Origin: Rebecca billardiae RCC1528
Taxonomy: Eukaryota; Haptophyta
DNA: 64,000 nucleotides
Reading direction: 5' to 3'
Assembly (NCBI GenBank): GCA_965240325.2
Contig: OZ251227.1
Location: forward strand, 3,286,001 to 3,350,000
Shown here: one piece after another, positions 50,559 to 60,510 of the stretch
Layout of the letters: each line of letters starts with the position of its first letter
Position numbering within the stretch: position 1 is the stretch's first letter
The notes under the pieces: model-generated
Seen by the model: only the letters and a program-made list of their open reading frames with translations
Databases searched by the model: none
What the model was told of the DNA's origin: nothing
Made by a program: the position numbers and the translations under genes

Positions 50559-51165
50559 CATCGGCATACAGCTAGCGCGTATATATATATATACTGATGC
50601 TCACGTCATCCGTGGCTCCGTGCGCCGGCGGTCAGCATGTCTAGTTGATGATGAGTAGAGTCGGTCTGCAGCAGTCATACTACATCGGCAGCATATATCG
50701 CGTACGTATGACTACTATGACTGCTGAGTAGTCCGATCCGATAACTTTGACGATGCATCAGCATGCTCATCTCGCGTCGCCGGTCCGGGATATCGCGCTA
50801 TATCATCGCGGGCGATCGTCCGGCTTCGTCCGCCGTGAATCGCCGTGTCGCGTGTCAATATAAACGCCGTCTGTCTTGGATGATATTATATTGGTAAATG
50901 GTGCTCCAGCGGGCGGCGCCCGCGCCTCCCAGGGCTGCAGGCCGACCGAGTCCCTGTAGTCATAGCCCGCGGTGCTGCAGAACCTGGCGGAGCACGTGGC
51001 CCTGGCAGCCTGGGGGGGGCTGGAGGGGGCTGACAGTCCCGAGTGGGCGAGTGATGTCGGTGCCAGCGGCGCTGGGGACGCAGGCGGACGACCTGCAGTC
51101 AGCACCGAGCACGGGGCAGTGGCGGCGCTGGCGATGGCAGCACGCCGCGCCGCGCGTGCGCCGAG
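50315..51165. other. Intergenic between convergent genes, with long TA tract
   Basis: No gene supported. It contains a (TA) tract at 50497-50546 and shorter ones to about 50,592. A + strand frame reading VLQNLAEHVALAAWGGLEGA at about 50,970-51,030 looks mildly protein-like but has no start or partner exon. Confidence 0.5.
50497..50546. repeat. TA dinucleotide microsatellite, about 25 units
   Basis: An uninterrupted TATATA run, then TACATATACATATACAT variants. Confidence 0.95.
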
Positions 51166-52237
51166 CTACAGCTCGTCGACGACCACCTCAAGCTTGCGCT
51201 TGAGGAACGCGCGGTGGCGGGTGGCCGCCGTCCGCGCGCGCGGCTGCCCCGGCCTGGAGAAAAACGCCTCCAGCTTTTGGCTCTGGCCGCCCTCCTCCTC
51301 TTCCGGCCAGGAGACCGTCGCTGCCTTCTCCTTGAGGAGCTGCACGGTGGTGGACCAGCTGAAGCGCGCGAAGCGGGGCAGGCCGAACACGCGGTCGCAC
51401 GAGCGCGCGAGCCACGCCTTCGTCTCCTCGTCCGCCGGGTAGCCTGAGCCCCACGCGCGGTCGAGGCCGATCGCGCGCTCGGGGAATTTCCAGTTCTTCG
51501 TGAGCTCGTCGCGCGGCACCTTGGCGCAGATGGAGGCGGCGGAGACGACGGGGAACTTGGAGTCGGCCTTGGGCGTGACCACGACCTCGCACTGCGGGAA
51601 CAGCCCCGCCAGCCGCTCCTGGTACCGATCGGCGTCGCCCACCGTGTCGACGAACACCTGGCGCACGTTCACGCCGCGATCGAGCACGCCGCGGATCAGC
51701 TCGATCGCCGCGTCGTACGAGATGGAGTTGAGGCTGCGCCGGCTCTTGTGCAGCATCTCGCGGGAGATCTCCTCGGCGGAGAGCACGCGGATCGACCAGC
51801 CCAGGTACCCGTGCGCGCCTCGGTCCTGCATCGCCGCCCAGAGCGCGTCGCGCCGATCCTCTGAGAGCTGCTTTGAGTCTGCAAAGCCGAGCGCGCGCAG
51901 CTTGAGCTCGTCCGCGACCGGGCAGAAGGCTGGGCCGCGGGCGCAGCGCGTGGCGGTTGGGGCGTGTGTGTAAGAACACACCCGGCGAGCTGTGCATCAC
52001 TGCTCGCGCCCGCGCCACCCCATTCCCCGTGCCAGGCGCTCGTGCTCGCGCGCGCGCGGTGAGACGCGCGCGCGTACCACAACCGTACACCATCGGGCCG
52101 AGCACGGGGCCTCGGCCCGCCTCGTCGATACCCAGCATGAAGGGCGTGTTCGTGTAGTCCATGCCCTCAACAAGCGGGGATTCGAGCGGGCCGCTCGTAA
52201 GCTCCGTGGTGCTCACGAGCTCACCGCGCGCGGGCAT
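51166..52237 (-). CDS. RNASEH2A: Ribonuclease H2 subunit A, two exons
   Basis: Exons 52237-52078 and 51929-51166 (phase 1) give 307 residues. Exon 1 reads MPARGELVSTTELT then FMLGIDEAGRGPVLGPMVYG; the split codon joins to AFCPVADELKLRALGFADSK. The catalytic residues of type 2 RNase H are visible: Asp38-Glu39 in DEAGRG, the Asp in VRQVFVDTVGDADRYQE, and the later Asp in KADSKFPVVSAASICAKV. GSGYPADEETKAWL and FARFSWSTTVQLL complete the family pattern. RNase H2 cleaves the RNA strand of RNA-DNA hybrids and removes single ribonucleotides from DNA, working in the nucleus as a heterotrimer with subunits B and C. The intron is 148 bp with donor GTACGCGC and acceptor CCCAG. The length matches the human protein (299). 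Confidence 0.95.
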
Positions 52238-53023
52238 GACGACGCACCCGTGCTCGTCTCCGTTCCTACTTCGCCGGTGGGTTCGACCAACGGTCTTTTC
52301 CGCCGCTGCTACAAGTGACGAATCTCGTCGTTCCTTGGCATGCTGATTCCAAGGGCGGTAAGCTAGCGGTAAGCTGGCTGTCTCAGACTCAGTTGACGAT
52401 CGTGACTGATCTGAGACAGATCGACTGATCAAGGGCCTTGGACGGATGCGCCAAATTGCTGCCCAAATGTGCAACGCATTTACGCATTGGATGACAGCTT
52501 GGCCAGTCTTGGCAGGCAGTAGCAGGTAGCTCGCGGCACTAGCCGAAACCTGGTCCTGAACCGCGGCGGCACCGCGCGGCCGCCGCCGACGGGCGCCGAC
52601 GCTGCCGCTGCCCCGACCATTTGGCCGAGCAGTTGGCAGGCATCGGCCAGCCTGGTACGACACGCCGCCGTCGGAGGCGCGCAGCCACCCCGGGGCGGAA
52701 TGCACACGGGTCACGGCGCATTGCTGCCGACGGCTGGCGCCGTCTAGGAGACGCATGGCGGCGTCTCGAGGCGGCCCGTGTGTGCACGTCGCCGTCGGTA
52801 GTGCACTGCGTCGAGCACCCACTTCGACCTTCCCCGCCGCGGCCGCCGCCCGCCTCGGCCCCGGCCGCGCCGACCGCCTGCGGCCCGGTGGCAACCGGCA
52901 TTCGGCTGGCGGGTTGGCCAGGCGGACGGTGGCACTGCCTAGTACCTTGCCATTAATTTGGCTGCATGGCGAGCGGGCGTTGGTTGGCCTTCACCGCTTC
53001 TCCGCTCGACTCCTCTGGACTCC
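52238..53023. other. Intergenic between the RNase H2A and allantoicase genes
   Basis: No gene supported. The reverse frame stays open upstream of the RNase H2A start for many codons but does not look coding. The promoter of RNase H2A should lie at about 52,240-52,450, which is lower in GC. Confidence 0.5.
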
Positions 53024-54478
53024 TCAGTCCTCCGGCTCGGGCGAGGGCATCGGCTCCGCCGCCTCGCCGAGCGCGCGCACGCGCATGAGCCCGCCGTCCG
53101 GGAAGATGGAGACGCGCACGTGCGTCACGCGGCCGATCGCCGCGCCGTCGAACGCCGCCCCCGACTTGAACCTGTGCTCGGCGCTCGGCCCGACGCGCGT
53201 GCGCGGCAGCAGCGTACGCCACTCCACGGCGCCGCGGCCGCTGCCGAGAAGGTCGGCCGTGCGCGCGCTCGGCGCGTCGCACGCCTCGATGAGCACGGAC
53301 TCGGGGTAGTTGCCGCGGAAGTGGTTCGTGTCGATGACGAACTCGTCGATCGACTTGGCCACCGCCGCGAGCCGGAGCACCGACCAGTCGCACACGCCGG
53401 GCATTTTGACGAACCCGGTCTGAGCGTCAACCTCCATCACCGCAGGCCGGCCCGGGTTGCGCGCGGTCTCCCAGCCGGCGCCCATGTTCTCGCCGCGGCC
53501 GGGGCGGAGGAGGTTGCGCGGCTCGCCGTAGTGCCGGTTCGAGCAGCCCAGCGCGCGCGCGCCGAGCATCGCCGAGAGCAGGTCCACCCGCCCGACAGCG
53601 GCCGGGTCCAGAGCCTTGTGGAAGTCGACGGCCGCGACGCCCCACGCGCGCACGCGCGCGATGCCGCCGTCCGGGTGCTGGTTGACGCGCAGGTGGGTGA
53701 TGCGCTTGGTCGCGAGGCCGCGCGGCACGCGGAAGCGGTGCACCGACTCGCCCGTGTCCGCGCCGTACCCCGGGCGCAGCGGCGAGATCGGCAGCAGCTC
53801 GTGCCACTCAGCGGCGGCCGCGCACGCCGCCTCGGCCGCGCCGATCTGCTCGGCGCTGCTCGCGCTGCCCTGCACGCCGAGCGTGTCGCGCGCGCCCGCG
53901 CCGAGCCACGCGTCGTCGTCGACCGCGGCGCCCACCTCCGCGCCGAGCACGCGCACCGCCGGCACCTGGTTCCCCGTGAAGTGCGCCGTGTCAATCTCGA
54001 GGCCGTGCACGTACCCTGGCAGGCCCAGCCGGACGATCGCCCAGTCGTGGCCGGCCGTGCGGCGGCGGCGGGTCTCCCAGCCGTCCATCACCTTGCCCTG
54101 CTCGCAGAACGCATCCGGGTCGAACACCGCCGGCGTCGGCTTGAGCATGTTCTGCGCCACCGCGAACCACTCGTCGGTCGCAAAGATGGCGCGGCCGCCG
54201 ACGCCCTCGTCCGCCAGATCGGTCAGCTCGGAGAAGCGCTGCGCGAGCTCGGCGTCGAGCTCGTCGGGGGCGTCGGTGTGGGCGAGCGCGCGGCGGCAGG
54301 CGCCCGCGTACGCCGGGCGCGCGCTGCGCGCGACAGGCCGCCGCATGGCGGCGGTGACGAGCGCGTGCATCGCGGCGACAGTCGTCGGCTTGGGCAGCCC
54401 GTGGACGGAGCGCTCCAGCGCAGCTTCGATGCTGCGGCGTGCACGCGACGAAATCTTTGATGCGCGCACTTTCGTCAT
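53024..54478 (-). CDS. Allantoicase (allantoate amidinohydrolase)
   Basis: The ATG at 54478 gives 484 residues; the frame extends upstream only from GTG. After about 95 extra N-terminal residues, the family begins with FSELTDLADEGVGGRAIFAT, DEWFAVAQNML, GKVMDGWETRRRR, HDWAIVRLGLPGYVHGLEID and TAHFTGNQVPAV. The allantoicase fold is a tandem duplication, and the second half repeats the pattern (MGAGWETARNPGR, CDWSVLRLAAV, IDEFVIDTNHFRGNYPESV). Two 'ITHLRVNQHPDGGIARVRAW'-type strands (THVRVSIFPDGGLMRVRAL) end each half. Allantoicase hydrolyses allantoate to ureidoglycolate and urea in purine catabolism (EC 3.5.3.4), letting the cell use purines as a nitrogen source. The N-terminal extension may be a targeting sequence. 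No other purine-degradation gene lies nearby. Confidence 0.95.
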   Translation of the reverse strand: MTKVRASKISSRARRSIEAALERSVHGLPKPTTVAAMHALVTAAMRRPVARSARPAYAGACRRALAHTDAPDELDAELAQRFSELTDLADEGVGGRAIFATDEWFAVAQNMLKPTPAVFDPDAFCEQGKVMDGWETRRRRTAGHDWAIVRLGLPGYVHGLEIDTAHFTGNQVPAVRVLGAEVGAAVDDDAWLGAGARDTLGVQGSASSAEQIGAAEAACAAAAEWHELLPISPLRPGYGADTGESVHRFRVPRGLATKRITHLRVNQHPDGGIARVRAWGVAAVDFHKALDPAAVGRVDLLSAMLGARALGCSNRHYGEPRNLLRPGRGENMGAGWETARNPGRPAVMEVDAQTGFVKMPGVCDWSVLRLAAVAKSIDEFVIDTNHFRGNYPESVLIEACDAPSARTADLLGSGRGAVEWRTLLPRTRVGPSAEHRFKSGAAFDGAAIGRVTHVRVSIFPDGGLMRVRALGEAAEPMPSPEPED

Positions 54479-55092
54479 TATTTTCGTTCGGAGTTCAGTC
54501 TGTACCGCCGTGGTCGCTCGCGGAACCTGATGCACTCACAATGAGTTACAACAGTTACACAAACATTGTCGTATCATAACGTCTAGATAACGATGCGGCC
54601 AATGTGACTGTGTAAGCGGTGATCGACGTAGCCTCAGTAAACTGTACTTACATCGGCCTCACCTGACACTCTATGCAGCTTGGTGTGACGTGCTACTAGG
54701 ACTGCCACTGCCTATGCCTTTGAACTTAACTGTAATGCATCATACTGTAACAGCAAACAGCCACACGCAGGCTGCGGGGTGCGGGCGCAAGTCGGCCGAG
54801 CGGTCACGGAGCGGTGTACTGTATCATGGCACTCGGCAGAATGCCCGCGCACACGCCCCAACCGCGGCCCACGGTCAGCACAGCGCCCCACTTGGACGCT
54901 CGGGCAGTACGCCGCACGCAGCCTGCTTGGCGTGTGCTGCTGATGCGGCTGAGCTGCCGATCGGATGCGCACCCGAGCCGCGTGCCGCGCCACGCGCGCC
55001 GCACAACGCCTCCGGGCCTCCGGGCAGCTCCTGCCACCGGCGGCCCCCGACCAGCTAGTCTGGCCAGGCCGCCGCGCGCGCGCGCGCGCTGC
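54479..55092. other. Intergenic upstream of allantoicase
   Basis: No gene supported. 54,540-54,780 is AT-richer and probably holds the allantoicase promoter. The rest is the 3' flank of the sulfotransferase gene. Confidence 0.5.
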
Positions 55093-56250
55093 TCACGGCT
55101 CGTACCCGAAGACGTCGAAGGCCTTGCGCCACCGTCGGTACACGAGCCGCTTCAGGCCGTCCGGCAGCTCGCGGAAGGCGTTCTTCTGGTAAGCCGCGAG
55201 CGTCGCGCAGTATGTTTCCAGCTCAGCCGCGCGCGGCATCGGCCAGCCAAAGTGCGCGTAGATGGCGCGCACGCCCGCGGCCGGGTCCCGCTCGAACTCG
55301 TCGAAGCGCAGCTCGAGCAGCCGCGACGGCGGCAGCGCGGCGCGCTGCCGCAGGTACTCGTCGAGCAGCAGCTCGAACTGCGAGAGGATGAACTCCTGAA
55401 TCTGCATGTCGGTTGGATCATCCAGGTAGGTCAGACTGTACGTCTTCTCGGCCATGTTCGCCGCGGAGAGGAAGATCTCGTACGGGTGGCGGTGGATGTA
55501 GATGAACGACGACCGCGGGAAGAGGCGGTCGAGCAGCGCGATGCGCGCCGTGTGCGGCGGCGACTTGAGCAGCATGCGGCGGCCGCGGTAGCCACCGGCC
55601 AGCAGAGCGGACTTGCGTAGGAGCTCCAGCAGCCCCGCGCGCCACGCCTCGAGCAGCCCCGGCGCCGCGCGCTCGAACGTGAACAGCGGGAAGTAATCCT
55701 TGGCGCGCGTCATGAAGAGCAGCGGCATGTACGTCGAGACGCCGCCCGAGAGCTGCGTGGTGCCGAGCTCGTCCTCCTGGGGCATGTCGAGGCCGAGCTC
55801 CATGTTGTCCATCGGACGCGTCCTCGGGAGCGACAGCCCCACCAGCCGCTTCAGCGGGCGCAGCGTCAGGCACGTCGCCGGGAAGCAGCACGAGTACGTC
55901 GTGGGGAAGATGAACGACGCGTCGTCGATCGCGAGCAGATTGTACACGAGCGTGGTACCCGTGCGCGGGTGGCCGAGGATGAAGACCGGGTCGTCCCGGA
56001 CCTCCTGGCGCGACACGGCTCGGCCGTACGCCAGCCAATCGACGACGCTGACCAGCGAGTTGACGCACGCCGCCACGGTGAGCGCGAGCACGCGGTGGCC
56101 GTACAGCAGCCAGTTCACGTCGCGCGCGCGCTCGCGCAGGACGCGGAGCCACGCGGAGAGCGTCATGCCCATGACGATCGAGGTCATGTTCCATCGGTTC
56201 TCGCGCTTGAAGCGGCGCAGCTCGTCGGCCGCGAAGGCCGGCGCCTCCAT
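55093..56250 (-). CDS. Sulfotransferase family protein
   Basis: The ATG at 56250 (MEAPAFAADELRRFKREN) gives 385 residues; an in-frame ATG triplet near 56,405 would add an unlikely Arg/Ala-rich leader. Residues 93-100 carry the 5'-phosphosulfate-binding loop GHPRTGTT after a beta strand (DPVFILGHPRTGTT). KSPPHTARIALLDRLFPRSS, FIYIHRHPYEIFLS contains the 3'-phosphate-binding Arg/Ser motif. The central region has LLFMTRAKDYFPLF, and the C-terminal third has FELLLDEYLRQRAALPPSRL and LRFDEFERDPAAGVRAIY. The enzyme should transfer a sulfuryl group from PAPS to a hydroxyl or carbohydrate acceptor; the acceptor is unknown. N-terminal hydrophobic stretches (VLALTVAACVNSLVSVV) suggest membrane association, perhaps Golgi. 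It resembles the Sulfotransfer_3 type more than cytosolic aryl sulfotransferases. Confidence 0.9.
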   Translation of the reverse strand: MEAPAFAADELRRFKRENRWNMTSIVMGMTLSAWLRVLRERARDVNWLLYGHRVLALTVAACVNSLVSVVDWLAYGRAVSRQEVRDDPVFILGHPRTGTTLVYNLLAIDDASFIFPTTYSCCFPATCLTLRPLKRLVGLSLPRTRPMDNMELGLDMPQEDELGTTQLSGGVSTYMPLLFMTRAKDYFPLFTFERAAPGLLEAWRAGLLELLRKSALLAGGYRGRRMLLKSPPHTARIALLDRLFPRSSFIYIHRHPYEIFLSAANMAEKTYSLTYLDDPTDMQIQEFILSQFELLLDEYLRQRAALPPSRLLELRFDEFERDPAAGVRAIYAHFGWPMPRAAELETYCATLAAYQKNAFRELPDGLKRLVYRRWRKAFDVFGYEP

Positions 56251-56735
56251 CGAGGCGTCACCAGGCGCGCGTCGTCGTGTGGGCGGCGCTGAGCGACGGC
56301 AGCGTCGAGCGCGTGCCCCACGCCGAGCTGCGCTTGCGTGCGCGCGATGGTCGGCGCCGTCCGGCGATGCTCCGCAGCAATCGATCTCGCGCGCGGACGC
56401 CATCATCATTGTGTGGATCCGGACGCACGCCAAGATTTTATTAGATTTCCGGCGGATGGTTTCATCAGCTTTTTCACTTTTTGATGGGCGTTGCCGCGTT
56501 GCCGTGCCGACCATCCGCCGTCATTCCGTGTCACAGAAGAACTTCCGCCTCCGGCTCCGAGCCTCTCCTCATGCGGACTCCTCGACCGTCGGCCGACCGA
56601 CGAGGTCGTTCAAATTCATGTGTAGTCATCATGCACGATCAAGCGCGCGCTCGTCTGCAGGTTTAGTTCTGAGTTTGAATAACTGCATGTATACGTGCTG
56701 CAGTAAGACAGCAGTTCACGGATCGAGTTCAGGCT
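56251..56735. other. Intergenic upstream of the sulfotransferase
   Basis: No gene supported. It is GC-rich to about 56,400 and then mixed. It contains the sulfotransferase promoter and the 3' end of the next gene. Confidence 0.5.
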
Positions 56736-57938
56736 TCAGCGCGGCGTGTGGGCACCGTGACCGCCGGCAGCACCGCCGACACCTCGCAGCTCCAGGCCGC
56801 TCATGCCGGCTGCGGATGCGCCGCGGCCGCCGCCTCCCTCGCGAGCGTCGCGCAAGTTGTCCACTGGGCGCAGCGGCAGGAACGAGCCGTGCGCATGCGG
56901 CCGCTTGCCCGCCTCTCGCGCCTCCGCGGCGGCGCGCTGCGTCGCGTAATCGCCGGCCGCCTTCTGGTGAGGCCAAGTGCCACTCGGAGAGGCGCGTGCG
57001 GACGTGCCGAAGGTGCGCGGCTTGGCGGCGGCGCGGGCCTGCGCACGCTCGGCGCTGCGATAGCCCACCGCCTGCCCCAGCCCTGCCCCTGGCGGCGGCG
57101 GCGGCGGCGGCGGAGGCGCCGCCCCCGCGGCGCCCGCCAGCGGCCCGGCCGGCCGAGCGCCCGCCGCGTGCTGCTCGGAAAGTCGAATCCAGCACCCGCT
57201 ACTCGGCACGTCGTGGCGAGACTCGAGCGGCACAGCGGGCGGCACGCGGCCGATGGAGGTGGCACGCGCCACCTCGCTCTCGCTCAGCAGCACCTCGCCC
57301 GTCTGCGCCGCGTTCAGCCGCTCCCACCACGGGTCCGGTCCGGGCAGCGTCGAGCGAGACTCGTCGACCGCGCCGCGCGGCTGGTGCGCCGTCGCGCGCG
57401 CGCGCGCCGACGCGTCGCGCGCGAGGGCGGTCGCCGGGTGTGGTGCCGGCACGAGCCGCCGCGCGAGAGCGGCCTGCGGTGCCGCTGCGCCCTCGAGCCG
57501 CGCCGTCCGAGCCGACGCCGGCCGCGGCCGTCGGCGCGCCGCCTCTTGGTGGCCCCATGTGCCGCTCGGTGTTGCACGCGCACTCAGCGGCATGCTGTAC
57601 GCGGGCGTCGTGGGCGGCAGCCCGCGCTCGGGGAAGAGCGAGCGGCATGACTCGACGCGTCGGCGCTCCGCCTCGACGGCTGCCGCCGGCGGCGCGCTGC
57701 TGGCTGACAGCCGGCGCGACGCATGCGGCGCCGGCGCAGCGTGCGGGCCAATCCGCGCGCGCGCGAGCGCGTGGTTCGCACGCCGCAGCACGCTCGACAT
57801 CTCGGCAGCGGACAGCGGCGGCACCTCGTCGTCATCCGCCGCCTCCACGGCGCCACCTGGCGGCAGCAGCAGATCTGACGGCCCAGGCGGGAGCCCGCCG
57901 AGGTGCGTCTCGAATGCGTCGTCACCGGCGGACGCCAT
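56736..57938 (-). CDS. Uncharacterised Ala/Arg/Pro-rich protein with PSGTW repeats
   Basis: The ATG at 57938 (MASAGDDAFETHLGGLPP) gives 400 residues; the frame runs on upstream from GTG. A conserved unit occurs at least twice: SARATPSGTWGHQEAARR and SARASPSGTWPHQKAAGD, each preceded by a short Pro/Tyr segment. Between them lie PDPWWERLNAAQTGEVLLSE and VPPAVPLESRHDVPSSG, more ordered than the surrounding low-complexity sequence, and a run of ten or so prolines. No family is recognised. Short repeated Trp-containing motifs of this sort occur in microtubule-associated and flagellar proteins of protists, so a cytoskeletal role is a speculation. It is divergent from the gene at 58121. Confidence 0.6.
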   Translation of the reverse strand: MASAGDDAFETHLGGLPPGPSDLLLPPGGAVEAADDDEVPPLSAAEMSSVLRRANHALARARIGPHAAPAPHASRRLSASSAPPAAAVEAERRRVESCRSLFPERGLPPTTPAYSMPLSARATPSGTWGHQEAARRRPRPASARTARLEGAAAPQAALARRLVPAPHPATALARDASARARATAHQPRGAVDESRSTLPGPDPWWERLNAAQTGEVLLSESEVARATSIGRVPPAVPLESRHDVPSSGCWIRLSEQHAAGARPAGPLAGAAGAAPPPPPPPPPGAGLGQAVGYRSAERAQARAAAKPRTFGTSARASPSGTWPHQKAAGDYATQRAAAEAREAGKRPHAHGSFLPLRPVDNLRDAREGGGGRGASAAGMSGLELRGVGGAAGGHGAHTPR

Positions 57939-58120
57939 CTCGATTCTCGCAACGGCTTGCACAGGCTGGCCGCTCGCTCGCCGATTTTCGGGCGGCGAAC
58001 AATTCAAAATCACAGACGCGGCGCCCCCACCGCTTCCGCGTGTCGCCGACTTGCCGCTCGCCACTGGTCATTTGTCAACGGCCGCCACCCGACCATCGGC
58101 GCGCGCCCGAGTGACGGCCA
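57939..58120. promoter_or_regulatory. Shared spacer between divergent genes at 58 kb
   Basis: 182 bp between start codons. It contains GATTTTCGGGCGGCGAA and AATTCAAAATC, the only AT-richer part. The bidirectional promoter role is inferred from spacing. Confidence 0.45.
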
Positions 58121-59245
58121 ATGCCTCGGTTTACTGCGTGGGCGGAGGAAGGCCCGCGCAAGCGCACGGCGAGCGAGGCGCTGCTGGACGACGATGGCCC
58201 GTTCGGCCTTGCCCCGATACACGCCACGCCATCCGCCATCCCCGCCGACGGCCGCGACGACTGGGATCTCTCTCAGCGCGTCGAGCTGGACGATGCGCAC
58301 GGCGACAAGTCGTATGACGCGCTCTTCGGGAAGCTGGCCCAGCTCGCGCCGAGCATCAACTCGACGACGGTGAACGGTGTGTTCAACAAGGACGAGTTGC
58401 TGCACCTTCTCGAGGCCAACGACATCCGAGTCGCCAAGTCCGCGCCGAAGGCAAGGATCATCATCGAGGTTCTGCGCAGCATCAAGGACGGTCGGATCGC
58501 GAAGCGGCCCTCGGTGTCTGCGGGCGCGGACGGCGCGGAGACGGCCGCGCCGGATGACGAGGAGGACACGCAGCCACCCGATGGGTACGAGGAAGAGCCC
58601 ATGCCCACGCCCATCGCCGAGACCCACGCCTCCGCGCCGCCGCCGCCGCCGCCGCCGCCGTCGCTCGACCCGTTCGAGCAGCGCTTTTTCTACCGAGCCT
58701 TCACGGGCACGCTGGGCGAGGAAGAGCGCGGCGCCGACGCGCAGCGTGAGACGCGCTCGATCGGCGTGCAGGTCTGCATGCCGCCTGTCGACCCGCCCGA
58801 AGTGCCCGCGCTGCTCGAGCCGGCTGGCCTGACCGGCACCGACGACGGGGCGACACCAGCGCTCTGCTCGCAGCCGTGGTCACAGCCTCTCTCAGCCGCG
58901 CGCGCGCCCGGCTCGGCAGACGCAACGCCGCAGCACACTGGCGACATGGACGAGCGCGTGCGCAAGGTGCGCAAGATGCTGCGCTCCGGCCAGTCGGCCC
59001 ATTCGGACGAGGAGATCCGCCGCGCGCTCGCCGACCACGGCTGGAGCGTGCTCAGCGCGCTGCATGTGCTCAAGTCTGGCGCGGGCGCAGGCGGCTCCGG
59101 CTCTGCCAGGGCAGCTGCGCCCGCCGCCAGCGGCGCTGAAGCCGCGCGCCGCCCAGCCGTCGGCGTGCTGCAGGCATCCAACGAGCATGCGCGCGCGCGG
59201 CGAGCATGGGAGCAGCGGTTCCTTGCCAGCGACGAGGTCTTCTGA
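58121..59245 (+). CDS. Uncharacterised protein with helical N-terminal and C-terminal domains
   Basis: The ATG at 58121 (MPRFTAWAEEGPRKRTAS) gives 374 residues. An ordered N-terminal segment, SYDALFGKLAQLAPSINST, TVNGVFNKDELLHLLEAND and ARIIIEVLRSIKDGR, looks all-helical. A Pro-rich linker (ten prolines) follows, then FEQRFFYRAFTGTLGEEE. Near the C-terminus, MDERVRKVRKMLRSGQSAHS, DEEIRRALADHGWSVLSALH is a three-helix pattern like a UBA or CUE ubiquitin-binding domain ('I..AL...GW....A...L'). The tail is charged (RARRAWEQRFLASDEVF). No named family; a ubiquitin-linked role is a guess from the last domain. Confidence 0.65.
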   Translation: MPRFTAWAEEGPRKRTASEALLDDDGPFGLAPIHATPSAIPADGRDDWDLSQRVELDDAHGDKSYDALFGKLAQLAPSINSTTVNGVFNKDELLHLLEANDIRVAKSAPKARIIIEVLRSIKDGRIAKRPSVSAGADGAETAAPDDEEDTQPPDGYEEEPMPTPIAETHASAPPPPPPPPSLDPFEQRFFYRAFTGTLGEEERGADAQRETRSIGVQVCMPPVDPPEVPALLEPAGLTGTDDGATPALCSQPWSQPLSAARAPGSADATPQHTGDMDERVRKVRKMLRSGQSAHSDEEIRRALADHGWSVLSALHVLKSGAGAGGSGSARAAAPAASGAEAARRPAVGVLQASNEHARARRAWEQRFLASDEVF

Positions 59246-60510
59246 CAAAGCTGCGGGCCGGTCCGAGTTCTCCCAGACCCAGTGCACGTTCGTTGCCGCA
59301 TGCATGCACATCATGCTGTCATCACTGACGCTCATCACGTCACTATGACTCGTCAGTCATATGTATCCGGCGCGGGATATTGGCACTCGAAAGGTGGCGT
59401 GCCGATAAGACGGCGACGAATCGTGGTACGCATACATTTATTATCGTCATGAAGTCGACGATTCTATATCTGATGACTAATCGCGCGTCCCGCGGTCCGC
59501 ACTCCGCCGCGCGGACTGCGGAGCTGACGCGACCGGCCCGGCTTGCGGGGACAGCGCTCATATCTCACATCTGCCACCGTGCCCATAGTACTAGTATTAT
59601 AGTAGCAGTAGACACATCGCCGTCATTCTGTTCATGCATGCGCAAGCAGTGACGAAATAATATGCCCTTAATAATGGCATAGTGACGGCAGTAACTTAAG
59701 TCTGCGTACTCGGCTCACAAACAGCAGATACTGATGATACTAGTGATAGACGACGACATGCACCCACCGCGCTGCCAAGTGCTGTCACACACCGCATGGC
59801 CAGTGCCATCAGCCGGCCGCCGGGGAGCGGTCCCACGCCTCCCAAGTCACAGGGCGCTGGGCCGTCAGTGCGTCAAGACTACTGCTCAGACTCAGAGGCG
59901 TCAGTGGTCGTCAGAGCAGCAGTACTCAGCAGTCTCAGAGTCAGACGATCGCGATCGACTACCCGCGCATGATATCGTCGCCGCCGACTGGCGACTCGCC
60001 GCTGGCGGCCTGGCGGGCCCGCGGCCGCGGATCCGGGACCGGTCATACGACGTCCACGGTGGCGCACTGACTACGGGCGGTGGCGCCGAGGCGGCCCGAG
60101 CCCCGGCACTGTGACTGACTGACGACCCTGCCGACCGGGGATGACTGTTACTTAGACTACGTACGATTTGGCCTCTGCCCTCTGGATATGTAATTGGTTG
60201 TATGTATGGGAAACGGCCATGCGGAACGCGGTCCCTGCCTCAGCCTTCTTCGTTGATGTCGTCCGCGTCGTGTTGAGCCGCTCGGCTGAGAACGAGTCCT
60301 CGGGCTCGGAGTGGCCCGCAATCCGATTGGCGGCGCTGCTCACTGGGCCGGGGACCACGCCCATGGTGCGTGACCAATCTGACGGCGTCTGGCGCATGGA
60401 GGCTGGGCGAGTCGGGCATACCTCAGAAGACGCCAAAATCTGCGACAACACCCAGATCGCGAATCAGCAAGCTGAGCAAGTGCCCGGCCATGAGCTCGTC
60501 GTCGCGCTGG
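59246..60510. other. Gene-free interval between convergent genes
   Basis: No gene supported in 1.26 kb. Composition is mixed, with AT-richer parts at 59,380-59,480 and 59,580-59,760. Open frames at 60,150-60,570 on both strands lack family signatures and probably lie in the 3' untranslated region of elongin C. Confidence 0.5.

Noticed and set aside
50972-51442. VLQNLAEHVALAAWGGLEGA exon candidate on the + strand
   Set aside because: Only about 20 residues look protein-like before it becomes antisense to RNase H2A; no start or splice partner was found.
53616-54530. 304-codon + strand frame opposite allantoicase
   Set aside because: Antisense shadow; allantoicase motifs are unambiguous on the other strand.
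55700-58114. 804-codon + strand frame across two genes
   Set aside because: It runs antisense through the sulfotransferase and the PSGTW protein and has low-complexity content only.
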